From assembly GCF_044904665.1 (NCBI RefSeq), contig NZ_JADIKM010000004.1:263362-327361 (forward strand): DNA of 64,000 nt. The letters run 5' to 3'. The stretch is from Dyella_A ginsengisoli (GTDB lineage Bacteria > Pseudomonadota > Gammaproteobacteria > Xanthomonadales > Rhodanobacteraceae). This document shows, one piece after another, positions 7,890-15,676 of the stretch. The notes under the pieces are model-generated. The model saw only the letters and a list, made by a program, of their open reading frames with translations, was not told where the DNA came from and made no database searches. Each line of letters begins with the position of its first letter. Within the stretch, counting starts at the first letter, position 1. The translations under genes were made by a program, and so were the position numbers.

Positions 7890-9460
7890 AGCAGGCTCTC
7901 CACCGGCAGCAGCTTGATCAAGCCCACCTCGGCCTTGCGGCCGGTGGTGGCGTCGGGGTCGCTGTCGTGGGTGACCAGTTGGCCGCCTTCGTCGCCCTGC
8001 CAGCGCAGCCCGGCATCGGCCGCCGGCTTGCCGGGATCGAGCATCACGCGCCAGGCACTGGTGGGCTTGGTGGCGTCGTCGAAGTAGCGCTCCACGGCGG
8101 CGGCCAGCGGCGCGTTGTCGACGATGATGCCCATCTCGGTGTTGAGCAGCTTGGAGCGCTCGTCCATGTTCATCGAGCCGATGAACACCTCGTGCGAATC
8201 CACCACGATGGCCTTGGCGTGCAGGCTCACGCCGGAGGATTTGCCGGCATCGGTGGCGGGCTGCTTGGCGCCCGGCGCGGGACGCAGTTCATACAACTGC
8301 ACGCCACCACGCAGCAGCGGCAGCCGGTAGCGCGAGTAGCCCGCATGCACGGCCGGCTCGTCGGTGGAGGCCAGCGAATTGGTCAACACCTGCACGCGCA
8401 CGCCGCGTGCCGCCAGGCCGGCGAGGAACGCGGTGCCCTCGTCGCCGGGGATGAAGTACGGCGAGATCAGCCGCACGTCGCGCCGCGCGCCGTCGAGCAT
8501 GGCCTTGATGTCGGGGCCGATGCGCAGGCTGGGATCGTCCTCGTCGGCGTCGATCTTGGCCGGCTGGTCAGCCACCAAGGTGGCCTTGCCCCAGAACCAC
8601 TTGCCCGGGCGATCGCCGGACGGACCGTGCGGCAGCTGCTCCAGCGTGGCCTGGGCGTAGTCGCTCTGCGCGAACTTGCGCGCATCCTTGCCCAGCTGCT
8701 GGCGCAGCGTGGCCAGTTCCAGGTGGCCGGGATGCTTGCCGCTGAAGGCTTTCACCGGATAGGCGGCGTCGCAGTTCCAGTATTCGTCGAAGGCCTGCGA
8801 GGCCTGGCGCACCACCGGACCGATCGCGATCAGGTCCAGGTCGCGAAAGTGCGTGCTGTCGCCGGCGTCGAAATAGTCGTCGCCGATGTTGCGCCCGCCG
8901 ACGATGGCCACCGTGTTGTCCGCGATGAACGACTTGTTGTGCATGCGGTGGTTGAGCCGGCTGCCGTCGAGCACGAACTGCGCGGCCTTGCCCAGGCCGG
9001 TGCGCGCGCGCGTGCCGAATGGGTTGAATAGGCGCACTTCAATGTTGGGGTGCGAGTCGAGCGCGTCGAGCATGTCGACCTGGCCGTCGACATTGATGTC
9101 GTCCAGCAGCAGCCGGACGCGCACGCCGCGATCGGCCGCGGCGAGCAGGCGCTGCGCCACCAGCCGGCCGGTCGCATCGTTGGCGAAGATGTAGTACTGC
9201 AGGTCCAGCGTGTGCTCGGCATGGTCGGCCAGCGCCACGCGGCTCATCAGCGCGTTGGTGCTGAAGGTGAGCAGGCGGAAGCCGGACAGCTCGTCGTGCC
9301 TGGCCACCTCGCGATGCACGTAGCGTGTGCTGGGCGTGTCCACCTTCGGCGGCAGCGCGGTGGTGTGCGCCTTGGGGAAGTCCTTGCGCAGCGTGGCGCA
9401 GCCGGCGAGGGTGAGCGCGGCCAGCAGTGCCAGGGCGGTTCGGTACCAACGTGCGGGCAT
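7886..9460 (-). CDS. Phospholipase D-family lipoprotein, ClsC/YmdC-like
   Basis: Probably a cardiolipin synthase-like phosphatidyl transferase anchored on the outer side of the inner membrane. The 524-residue protein starts with a lipoprotein signal ending LTLAGC. Both HKD catalytic motifs are intact: HNKSFIADNTVAIVGG in the first half and HAKAIVVDSHEVFIGSMN near the C-terminus. This two-domain layout fits the ClsC/YmdC group better than ClsA or ClsB. The ATG at 9460 has GGAG seven bases upstream; an upstream in-frame ATG at 9481 lacks this. A DUF5329 gene follows with overlapping stop and start. Confidence 0.9.
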   Translation of the reverse strand: MPARWYRTALALLAALTLAGCATLRKDFPKAHTTALPPKVDTPSTRYVHREVARHDELSGFRLLTFSTNALMSRVALADHAEHTLDLQYYIFANDATGRLVAQRLLAAADRGVRVRLLLDDINVDGQVDMLDALDSHPNIEVRLFNPFGTRARTGLGKAAQFVLDGSRLNHRMHNKSFIADNTVAIVGGRNIGDDYFDAGDSTHFRDLDLIAIGPVVRQASQAFDEYWNCDAAYPVKAFSGKHPGHLELATLRQQLGKDARKFAQSDYAQATLEQLPHGPSGDRPGKWFWGKATLVADQPAKIDADEDDPSLRIGPDIKAMLDGARRDVRLISPYFIPGDEGTAFLAGLAARGVRVQVLTNSLASTDEPAVHAGYSRYRLPLLRGGVQLYELRPAPGAKQPATDAGKSSGVSLHAKAIVVDSHEVFIGSMNMDERSKLLNTEMGIIVDNAPLAAAVERYFDDATKPTSAWRVMLDPGKPAADAGLRWQGDEGGQLVTHDSDPDATTGRKAEVGLIKLLPVESLL

Positions 9461-9615
9461 GGGGAACTCCGACGGAAACATTGCAGCGAATTGACGGTGC
9501 GCAGGCGTGCGTCACGCATGAGTGAAAAGGGCGTCACGCGGCTGGCCAGCGTTTATGCTGGTATCCCCACGCTGCCCGGTGCGGCGTTTTCCCCTCGATC
9601 CGCAACGGAGCGCGA

Positions 9616-10566
9616 ATGACGATGCGCATGTTGGTTCTCGGCGCCGGTGGTACCGGCGGCTATTTCGGCGGACGCCTGGCCCAGGCCGGCGTCGATGTCA
9701 CCTTCCTGGTACGGGAGGCGCGCGCCAGCCAGCTTACCCGAGACGGCCTGGTGATCCGCAGTCCGCTGGGCGACGCGCAGTTTCCGGTGGCGCATCTGGT
9801 AGCCAGCGAGCTGGCCACGGCGGCGGCCGAGCGGCCGTTCGACCTGGTGCTGCTCAGCTGCAAGGCCTACGACCTGGACAGCTCGATCGAGGCCATCGCG
9901 CCGGCGATGGGCGAGGGCACTGCCGTGCTGCCCATCCTCAACGGCCTGCGCCACTATGCGGCACTGGATGCGCGCTTTGGCGCCCCGCGCGTGCTCGGCG
10001 GGCTGTGCTTCATCAGTGCAACGAAGGGCGAGCAGGGCGAGGTGCTGCACCTGGGCAAACCGGCCTCGGTGACGTTCGGCGAACGCGACGGCCACGCCCG
10101 GAGCGCGCGATGCGAGGCGCTTGCCGCCGCGTTCGCCGCGGCCGCGGTGGACCATCGCCATTCGCCGGACATCGCGCAGGACCTGTGGATCAAGTTCACC
10201 TTTCTCACCACGCTGGCGGCCGCCACCTGCCTGATGCGCGCGAGCATCGGCACCATCGTGGCCGCCGAGGGCGGGCAGGCCTTCATCGGGGCGATGTACG
10301 ACGAATGCGTGGCGGTTGCCGCCGCGGCGGGCCAACCGATCCCGCGCGAGGCGCAGGACAACGCGCGGCGCATGCTCACCCAGGCCGGTTCCACCGTGAC
10401 CGCCTCGATGCTGCGTGATCTGGAATCGGGCCAGCGCATCGAGGGTGCGCACATCGTCGGCGACATGCGTCAGCGCGCTCACGCGGCCGGACAGGCCGCG
10501 CCGCTGCTGGATCTGGCCTGGGTACACCTGCAGGCTTACGAGGGGCGTCGTACCGGCCGAGCGTAG
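9616..10566 (+). CDS. panE: 2-dehydropantoate 2-reductase (ketopantoate reductase)
   Basis: Reduces 2-dehydropantoate to pantoate with NADPH in the coenzyme A pathway. The 316-residue protein opens with the Rossmann motif LGAGGTGGYFGG, keeps the LNGLRH segment that contacts substrate and the conserved lysine in DLWIKFTFLTTLAA, and has an ApbA C-terminal helical domain with AxGQPIP. Cell position is cytoplasmic. Some members of this family act on other 2-keto acids, so panE is likely rather than certain. It is divergent from the phospholipase D gene; yjdM follows 41 bases downstream. Confidence 0.9.
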   Translation: MTMRMLVLGAGGTGGYFGGRLAQAGVDVTFLVREARASQLTRDGLVIRSPLGDAQFPVAHLVASELATAAAERPFDLVLLSCKAYDLDSSIEAIAPAMGEGTAVLPILNGLRHYAALDARFGAPRVLGGLCFISATKGEQGEVLHLGKPASVTFGERDGHARSARCEALAAAFAAAAVDHRHSPDIAQDLWIKFTFLTTLAAATCLMRASIGTIVAAEGGQAFIGAMYDECVAVAAAAGQPIPREAQDNARRMLTQAGSTVTASMLRDLESGQRIEGAHIVGDMRQRAHAAGQAAPLLDLAWVHLQAYEGRRTGRA

Positions 10567-10607
10567 CGACCGCTTATACTTGCCCGCCCACTGGCCGAGT
10601 CGCCCCG

Positions 10608-10952
10608 ATGTTCGATCTCCCCGCGTGTCCGCGTTGCGGCATGGAAAACACCTATCCGGACGGCGCCAGCTGGATCTGTCCCGACTGCGGCCACGAGTGG
10701 CCGCTGCAGTCCGACGGGGCCGCGGAAGAGCAGGCGGTGGTGGTGCGCGACGTCAACGGCCAGGCGCTGAGCGACGGCGACACGGTGCTGGTGATCAAGG
10801 ATCTGAAGGTGAAAGGCTCCTCGATTCCGCTCAAGCAGGGCACGGTGATCCGCAACATCCGCCTGGTGGATGGCGACGCGGAGCACATCGAGGGCAGCTC
10901 GGAGAAGATCAAGGGGCTGGTGCTCAAGACCTGCTTCCTGCGCAAGGCCTGA
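10608..10952 (+). CDS. yjdM: Zinc-ribbon protein YjdM (PhnA family)
   Basis: A 114-residue cytoplasmic protein. The N-terminus carries a zinc ribbon, CPRCGMENTY then CPDCGHEW, and the C-terminal half is the PhnA domain with VRDVNGQALSDGDTV, IKDLKVKGSS and HIEGSSEKIKGLVLKT. The family was once tied to phosphonate use but its members are not the phosphonoacetate hydrolase; the true role is unclear. Length is standard for the family. It converges on the cytochrome b561 gene with only 24 bases between the two stops. Confidence 0.94.
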   Translation: MFDLPACPRCGMENTYPDGASWICPDCGHEWPLQSDGAAEEQAVVVRDVNGQALSDGDTVLVIKDLKVKGSSIPLKQGTVIRNIRLVDGDAEHIEGSSEKIKGLVLKTCFLRKA

Positions 10953-10976
10953 GCGTCGCACCCGGCTGCGGCGAGT

Positions 10977-11513
10977 TCAAAGCATCCGGCGCAGCGTGTT
11001 GTCGCGTTTCACCACGTGGTGCCACAGCGCGGCCGCCACGTGGAGGCCGATCACCCAGTAGAAGATCTCGCCGAGCAACTCGTGCAGTTCCTCCACCACC
11101 TCGCGCGCAGCGGGGTCGGCATGCACCAGCATCGGCAGCGCTACGCCCGACCACGGCAGGGTGACCGCTTCGCCCGCGTAGTTCACCGAGAGGATGCCGA
11201 GGATCGGCTCCCCCAGCAGGAACAGGTACAGCGCCGCGTGCGTGATGCCTGCCGCCAGCACGGTGAGGCGGCCGGGCGCGGGGACGATGGGCGGTCGATG
11301 GCCGCGCGCCATGCCGACCACGCGCACCACCAGCAGGGCCAGCACCGCCAGCCCGGCGAGGTAGTGGCCCTGCATGGCCAGCGCGGGTGTGCCGCCGCGC
11401 TCGTCGTCCTCCCCCAGCTCCACCAGCAAGTAGGCGGCCGCGATGGCGAGCACGGTGAGCCAGTGGGCGAGCCGGACGGTGATGGAGTAGCGGCTGCGCG
11501 CAATCGTGCTCAT
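10977..11513 (-). CDS. Cytochrome b561-family membrane protein
   Basis: A four-helix di-haem b cytochrome in the inner membrane that passes electrons between quinol and a periplasmic partner. Haem-binding histidines are present in VRLAHWLTVL, MQGHYLAGL, and ELHELLGEIFYWVIGLHV, and the protein ends with the family-typical KRDNTLRRML. It has 178 residues. The ATG at 11513 comes 16 bases after the di-haem peroxidase gene stop, so the two form an operon. This pairing suggests that the b561 could supply electrons to the peroxidase. Confidence 0.92.
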   Translation of the reverse strand: MSTIARSRYSITVRLAHWLTVLAIAAAYLLVELGEDDERGGTPALAMQGHYLAGLAVLALLVVRVVGMARGHRPPIVPAPGRLTVLAAGITHAALYLFLLGEPILGILSVNYAGEAVTLPWSGVALPMLVHADPAAREVVEELHELLGEIFYWVIGLHVAAALWHHVVKRDNTLRRML

Positions 11514-11529
11514 CGTGCAGGCCCCTGCC

Positions 11530-12570
11530 TCAGGGCTTGGGCTGCGGCGTCGCGGCCACGCTGGGCGGCAGCACCGGCAGCGTGACCTGCGGCTGCTCGG
11601 CGGTGAGGCTGCCGAGGAACGCCGTGATGCGATCGATCTCCGCATCAGTGAGCTGTGCGCCGAGCTGGCTGCTGCCCATCACGGCCACCGCCTGGCGCAG
11701 ATCCCACACCTTGCCCGAGTGGAAGTACGGCGGTGTCAGTGCCACGTTGCGCAGCGACGGCACGCGGAACACGTAGGCATCGCTCACCGTCTTGGTCACC
11801 GCGAAGCGGCCGCGGTCGCCGGGCGGCAGGATCTCAGCGCCGGGGCGCTCCACCACGCCGAATGGCGCGTACATGGCGCCGCCCACGTTGATGCCCGCGT
11901 GGCACGCCGCGCAGCCCTTGCCGATGAACAGCGCCAGGCCCTCGGTCTGGGTGGTATCGAGTGCGGCGACATCGCCCTTGAGGTAGCGGTCGAACGGCGC
12001 GTTCGGGGTGATCAAGGTCGCTTCGAACAGGGCGATGGCGCGGCGGATGTTGTCGAAGGTGATCGCCTCGCCGCTACCGGGAAAGGCCTTGGCGAATTCC
12101 GGCCCGTAGCCTGGAATGGCGCGCAGCTGCTCCACCGCGTGAGCCTCGGTAGTGTCCATCTCCACCGGGTTGACCAGCGGCCCGCCGGCCTGCTGCTCGA
12201 GGTCCTTGGCGCGGCCGTCCCAGAACTGGGCGACGTCGAACACCGCGTTGTACACCGTGGGTGCGTTGCGACCACCGCGCTGCCAGCGGTGGCCGATCGA
12301 GGTCTCCTGCAGGTCCACCCCGCCCAGGCCGATCATGTGGCAGGAATTGCAGCTGATCGCGTGGCTCTGGGACAGGCGCGGGTCGAAGTACAGCATCTTG
12401 CCCAGCGCCACGCGTTCGGCCGTCGCCGGATTGCCCGGCAGGGCGGGCGGCGACGAAGGGATGGGCTTGAACAGTTGCTGCGCCTGCTTCTGCAGGTCCG
12501 ACTGCGACCACGCCGGCGCAGCCAGCGCGCTGGCCAGCGACAGCGATGCGATGAGGAAGAGTGGTCGCAT
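11530..12570 (-). CDS. Periplasmic di-haem cytochrome c peroxidase (MauG family)
   Basis: Reduces hydrogen peroxide in the periplasm using electrons from small cytochromes or quinol. A signal peptide ends AAPAWSQ (residue 23). Two c-type haem sites are present, CNSCH near residue 76 and CAACH near residue 222. The distal segment PSLRNVALTPPYFHSG is typical of bacterial CCP proteins. Length (346) is normal. It is followed 16 bases later by a cytochrome b561 gene, a natural quinol-linked electron donor. Confidence 0.93.
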   Translation of the reverse strand: MRPLFLIASLSLASALAAPAWSQSDLQKQAQQLFKPIPSSPPALPGNPATAERVALGKMLYFDPRLSQSHAISCNSCHMIGLGGVDLQETSIGHRWQRGGRNAPTVYNAVFDVAQFWDGRAKDLEQQAGGPLVNPVEMDTTEAHAVEQLRAIPGYGPEFAKAFPGSGEAITFDNIRRAIALFEATLITPNAPFDRYLKGDVAALDTTQTEGLALFIGKGCAACHAGINVGGAMYAPFGVVERPGAEILPPGDRGRFAVTKTVSDAYVFRVPSLRNVALTPPYFHSGKVWDLRQAVAVMGSSQLGAQLTDAEIDRITAFLGSLTAEQPQVTLPVLPPSVAATPQPKP

Positions 12571-12605
12571 GGTGCTGCTCCTGTGGTGTGAGGTCGATGC
12601 GCGGA

Positions 12606-13175
12606 TCAGTGGCCGTCGCTCTGGTCTCCAGAGCTGCGCTCGCGCTGCTCCTGCTCGGTCTGCTCGCGGGTCGGCGTGCCTTGGCCGGACGATGACGGCG
12701 TGCCTTGCTGCGTGCGTTCGCGGGTTTCCTGCTCGGTCTGCTCGCGTACGCGCTGCGTGGCCGGATCCTGGCCCATGCCGCCGCGCGCGCCCTGGGCCGG
12801 TGGGCTGTCGGGGAGTTTCACGCCGCGCTCCTGCGCACGCTGCTGCATTTCCTCGTGATGCTGGGTACGGAACGCCTCGCGCTCCTGTTCGGTCTTGAGG
12901 CTGCGCATCTTCTTCCGGTAGGCGCTGCGTTCGGAGGAGGTCATCAGCTGCGAGCCGTAGATGGTGTCGCGGTCGCGGTCGCGCAGGCGGTCACGATCGT
13001 ACAGGCGGTCCTGATCGTGCAGCCGATCCTGGTCATGCAGCCGATCGCGCTGCACGTCGCCTCGTCCCGCACCGCCGGTGGCCGGGCGGCCGTGCTGTGC
13101 CGCGAAGAGGGTGGATGACGGCAGGCTCCCCGCCAGGGTCAGGGCAGCGAGGACAAACACGGTGGGGTAGCGCAT
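12606..13175 (-). CDS. Exported low-complexity Arg/Gln/Glu-rich protein
   Basis: I do not recognise this 189-residue protein. It has a clear signal peptide (about 1-26, FVLAALTLAGSLPSS). Residues 43-66 are a short tandem repeat built on DRLHDQ and DRLRDR. The rest is charged and Gln-rich, with two copies of TREQTEQE-like blocks near the C-terminus. It is probably disordered or helical and periplasmic. GGAG sits upstream of the chosen ATG. It lies just upstream of the di-haem peroxidase gene on the same strand, with only 35 bases between, so they may be co-transcribed. Confidence 0.72.
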   Translation of the reverse strand: MRYPTVFVLAALTLAGSLPSSTLFAAQHGRPATGGAGRGDVQRDRLHDQDRLHDQDRLYDRDRLRDRDRDTIYGSQLMTSSERSAYRKKMRSLKTEQEREAFRTQHHEEMQQRAQERGVKLPDSPPAQGARGGMGQDPATQRVREQTEQETRERTQQGTPSSSGQGTPTREQTEQEQRERSSGDQSDGH

Positions 13176-13275
13176 GACGGCATCTCCGGGGCAACTGAGG
13201 TGGGGGTCACCAGACTTGCGCGCGGAATGCGGGATCGAGTTGATCCTCGTCAACGGGAGCGCTGTTGCCGCGGCG

Positions 13276-14670
13276 TCAGGCGCCGGCAGGGGGTGGTGTG
13301 GTGGACATCAGCAGGCGGTTGCCGCCGCGGCGCTTGGCGGCGTACATCGCGTCATCGGCCAGCTTGAGCAGGGCATCTTCGCTGTCGCCATGGTCCGGAT
13401 AGAGCGCGATGCCGATGCTGGCCGACACCGTGGCCGGGCGGCCGTCCAGCTCGAACGGCCGGTGCAGCTCGCGGCGGATCTTCTCGGCAACCGCCATGGC
13501 GTCTTCCGGCTTGACGATACGCGGCAGCAGTACGGCGAATTCGTCGCCACCCAGCCGGCCGACGGTGTCCGATTCGCGCACGCAACTGCCGAGCCGGCGC
13601 GCGACTTCGCACAGCAGGAGGTCGCCTGCGGCGTGGCCCAGCTGGTCGTTGATTTCCTTGAAGCGATCCAGATCCAGATACAGCATCGCCACGCGCTCCA
13701 GGTCGCGTCGCGCTCGGGTCAGCGCATTCTGCAGGCGGTCGCGGAACAGCGCGCGGTTGGGCAGGTCGGTGAGGTGGTCGTAGCGCGCCATGTGGTTGAG
13801 GCGCGCCTCGATCTGCTTGCGCTCGATCGCCGCCGCCACCTGGGTGGAGACGAACTGGAGCAGATGCGTGTCGTCATCGCTGTAGGTGACGTCGCCGGTG
13901 TAGCTCTGCACCACCAGCGCGCCGATCACCCCGCGCTGGGCGATCAGCGGCACGCCCAGCCAGGCCAGCGGCGCATGGCCGATGGGCCGCCGCGCCATGA
14001 TCGCGCGCACGCGCTCGTTGGCGGTGGAGACATCGTCCGAGCGCAGCAGCAGCGGCTCGCCGCTGCGCACCACCTCGGCACTCAGTGTGCCGGAGTCGAG
14101 CGGGCGCGGGTCCGGGGCTGCATCGAAGTCGTCCACGAAGTAGGGAAAGCTCAGTTCGTCCCGCTCGGCGTCGTACAGCGCCACGAAGAAATTCCGCGCA
14201 GGCAGCAACCCGGCGATGATCTGGTGCACGCGCTGGAACAACGCGCCGAGGTCGGCGGTGGTATGCGCGGCCTCGGAGATGGCATAGAGCGCCGCCTGCA
14301 TCGACTCGGCGCGCTTGCGCCCGGTGATGTCGCGCGCCACGGCTACGCGCACGCCGTCCTGCGCCGACCAGCGCGCGGTCCACATCAGGTCGACCACGCG
14401 GCCATCCTTGCGCACGTAGCGGTTCTCGAAATAGCCCGGCGCCCCGCTGGTCACCAGCTGCTGCGCGTGCAGCAGCGTGCGCTCGCGGTCATCCGGATGC
14501 ATGAACTCGGACATGTGGCGGCCGATCATCTCCTCGGGCCGATAGCCGAAGATGCGCTCGCTGGCGGCGCTGATGAACACGATCTCGGTGTCCGCGCGCA
14601 CGACGCAGATCGCGTCGACCAACAGGTCGATCACGTTGGCGAGCGGAACCGGACAGGGATCAGGGGTCAT
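13276..14670 (-). CDS. PAS-GAF-GGDEF diguanylate cyclase
   Basis: Makes cyclic-di-GMP in response to a cytoplasmic signal. About 464 residues and no membrane helix. Order: a PAS domain (about 10-125, with FGYRPEEMIG and YVRKDGRVVDLMW), a GAF domain (about 135-280), a short coiled coil, and a GGDEF domain (about 295-455). The active-site loop is intact, GRLGGDEFAVLL, and RESD five residues before it is a product-inhibition I-site. The ATG at 14670 is preferred over a TTG at 14679. Neither is preceded by a strong ribosome-binding site. Confidence 0.93.
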   Translation of the reverse strand: MTPDPCPVPLANVIDLLVDAICVVRADTEIVFISAASERIFGYRPEEMIGRHMSEFMHPDDRERTLLHAQQLVTSGAPGYFENRYVRKDGRVVDLMWTARWSAQDGVRVAVARDITGRKRAESMQAALYAISEAAHTTADLGALFQRVHQIIAGLLPARNFFVALYDAERDELSFPYFVDDFDAAPDPRPLDSGTLSAEVVRSGEPLLLRSDDVSTANERVRAIMARRPIGHAPLAWLGVPLIAQRGVIGALVVQSYTGDVTYSDDDTHLLQFVSTQVAAAIERKQIEARLNHMARYDHLTDLPNRALFRDRLQNALTRARRDLERVAMLYLDLDRFKEINDQLGHAAGDLLLCEVARRLGSCVRESDTVGRLGGDEFAVLLPRIVKPEDAMAVAEKIRRELHRPFELDGRPATVSASIGIALYPDHGDSEDALLKLADDAMYAAKRRGGNRLLMSTTPPPAGA

Positions 14671-14780
14671 CGGAAGCAACTGGTGGCAGGGAGGTGGGGA
14701 TGCCGGGACTCAAGCATGTTCCGTGCCGGTGCGAAGCGGTCCAGCGTGACAGGTTATCGGCGGGCGTGTATTGATCGGGG

Positions 14781-15590
14781 TCAGCGGGATGACGCGTGCC
14801 GTCCGTTACTGCCGCTGGCGGCACCCGCGGCGTGGGGCCCCGGGTGCGGCGGGCCGGCGCGTTCCAGCAGCGCCCTGGTCGCGGATCGCCACAGCGTCCA
14901 GTTGTGGTGACCCGGCAGCATGATCACGTGGTCGGCCGGCAATCGCGGGCTCATCAGCTCGATCGATGCCCGGAACCGCTCGCTGTCGCCGTAGGCCAGC
15001 CAGGTGGTGCGGGTGCGCCCGGGATGGTTCGACCAGTCCTTGAGGTAGCGCCAAAGCTCGCGCTGGAAGGTGGATGGGCCGATCGGCTGCACCGGGCCGG
15101 GCTGCCAGGTGTCCAGCCCGCCGGCGTCGCGGATCTCGCGGTGGATGGCGCCGTCGCCAAGGTACGGCGATATCAGCAGCAGGCCGTCCGCCTCGCCCGG
15201 GTAGGCCCGGTCGTACAGCAGGGCGCCCAAGCCACCGAGCGAGATGCCGGCCAGCAACACCTGGCGGTAGCGGCCTCGCGCCGGCGTCATGATCTCGTCA
15301 TGCAGGCGGGGAATGGCCCGGTCCTGCCGGTAATACGGCATGGTCAGCCCGGTCAGCATCACGTCGGCGTCCGGCCACTGCTGCTGAATCAGCTGCGCAA
15401 TGCCCGTGCGGGTCAGCGAATCGAGGCTGTCGCCACGCCCGGGCAGCACCACCACCAGCCGGGTCGCCGGCGTCGGCGCCGGGACCAGGGTGGTGGGAAT
15501 CGGCAGGCGCGGATCACCGCCGGCGACACAGCCGCCCAGCCACAGGGCGAACAGCGCGACGAGACAAAACAGCAGGCGACGCGGATGCAT
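14781..15590 (-). CDS. Alpha/beta-hydrolase lipoprotein
   Basis: A 269-residue lipoprotein with signal ALFALWLGGC, so the enzyme is anchored at a membrane facing the periplasm. The hydrolase fold is shown by VVLPGRGDSLDSL (oxyanion-side loop), the nucleophile elbow GISLGGLGALL, and a late GHHNW that supplies the catalytic His. Substrate unknown. AGGAG lies directly upstream of the ATG. It lies between two cyclic-di-GMP genes on the same strand (gap of 86 bases from the upstream one), but nothing in the sequence ties it to signalling. Confidence 0.82.
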   Translation of the reverse strand: MHPRRLLFCLVALFALWLGGCVAGGDPRLPIPTTLVPAPTPATRLVVVLPGRGDSLDSLTRTGIAQLIQQQWPDADVMLTGLTMPYYRQDRAIPRLHDEIMTPARGRYRQVLLAGISLGGLGALLYDRAYPGEADGLLLISPYLGDGAIHREIRDAGGLDTWQPGPVQPIGPSTFQRELWRYLKDWSNHPGRTRTTWLAYGDSERFRASIELMSPRLPADHVIMLPGHHNWTLWRSATRALLERAGPPHPGPHAAGAASGSNGRHASSR

Positions 15591-15676
15591 GAGGGCTCCT
15601 TGCCTGGCGCGGCATGAGTTGGGCTTGGCCGCAGCCGGACCAAAGATGACGCGGCGTGCCCGGCGATGGCGCGTGT

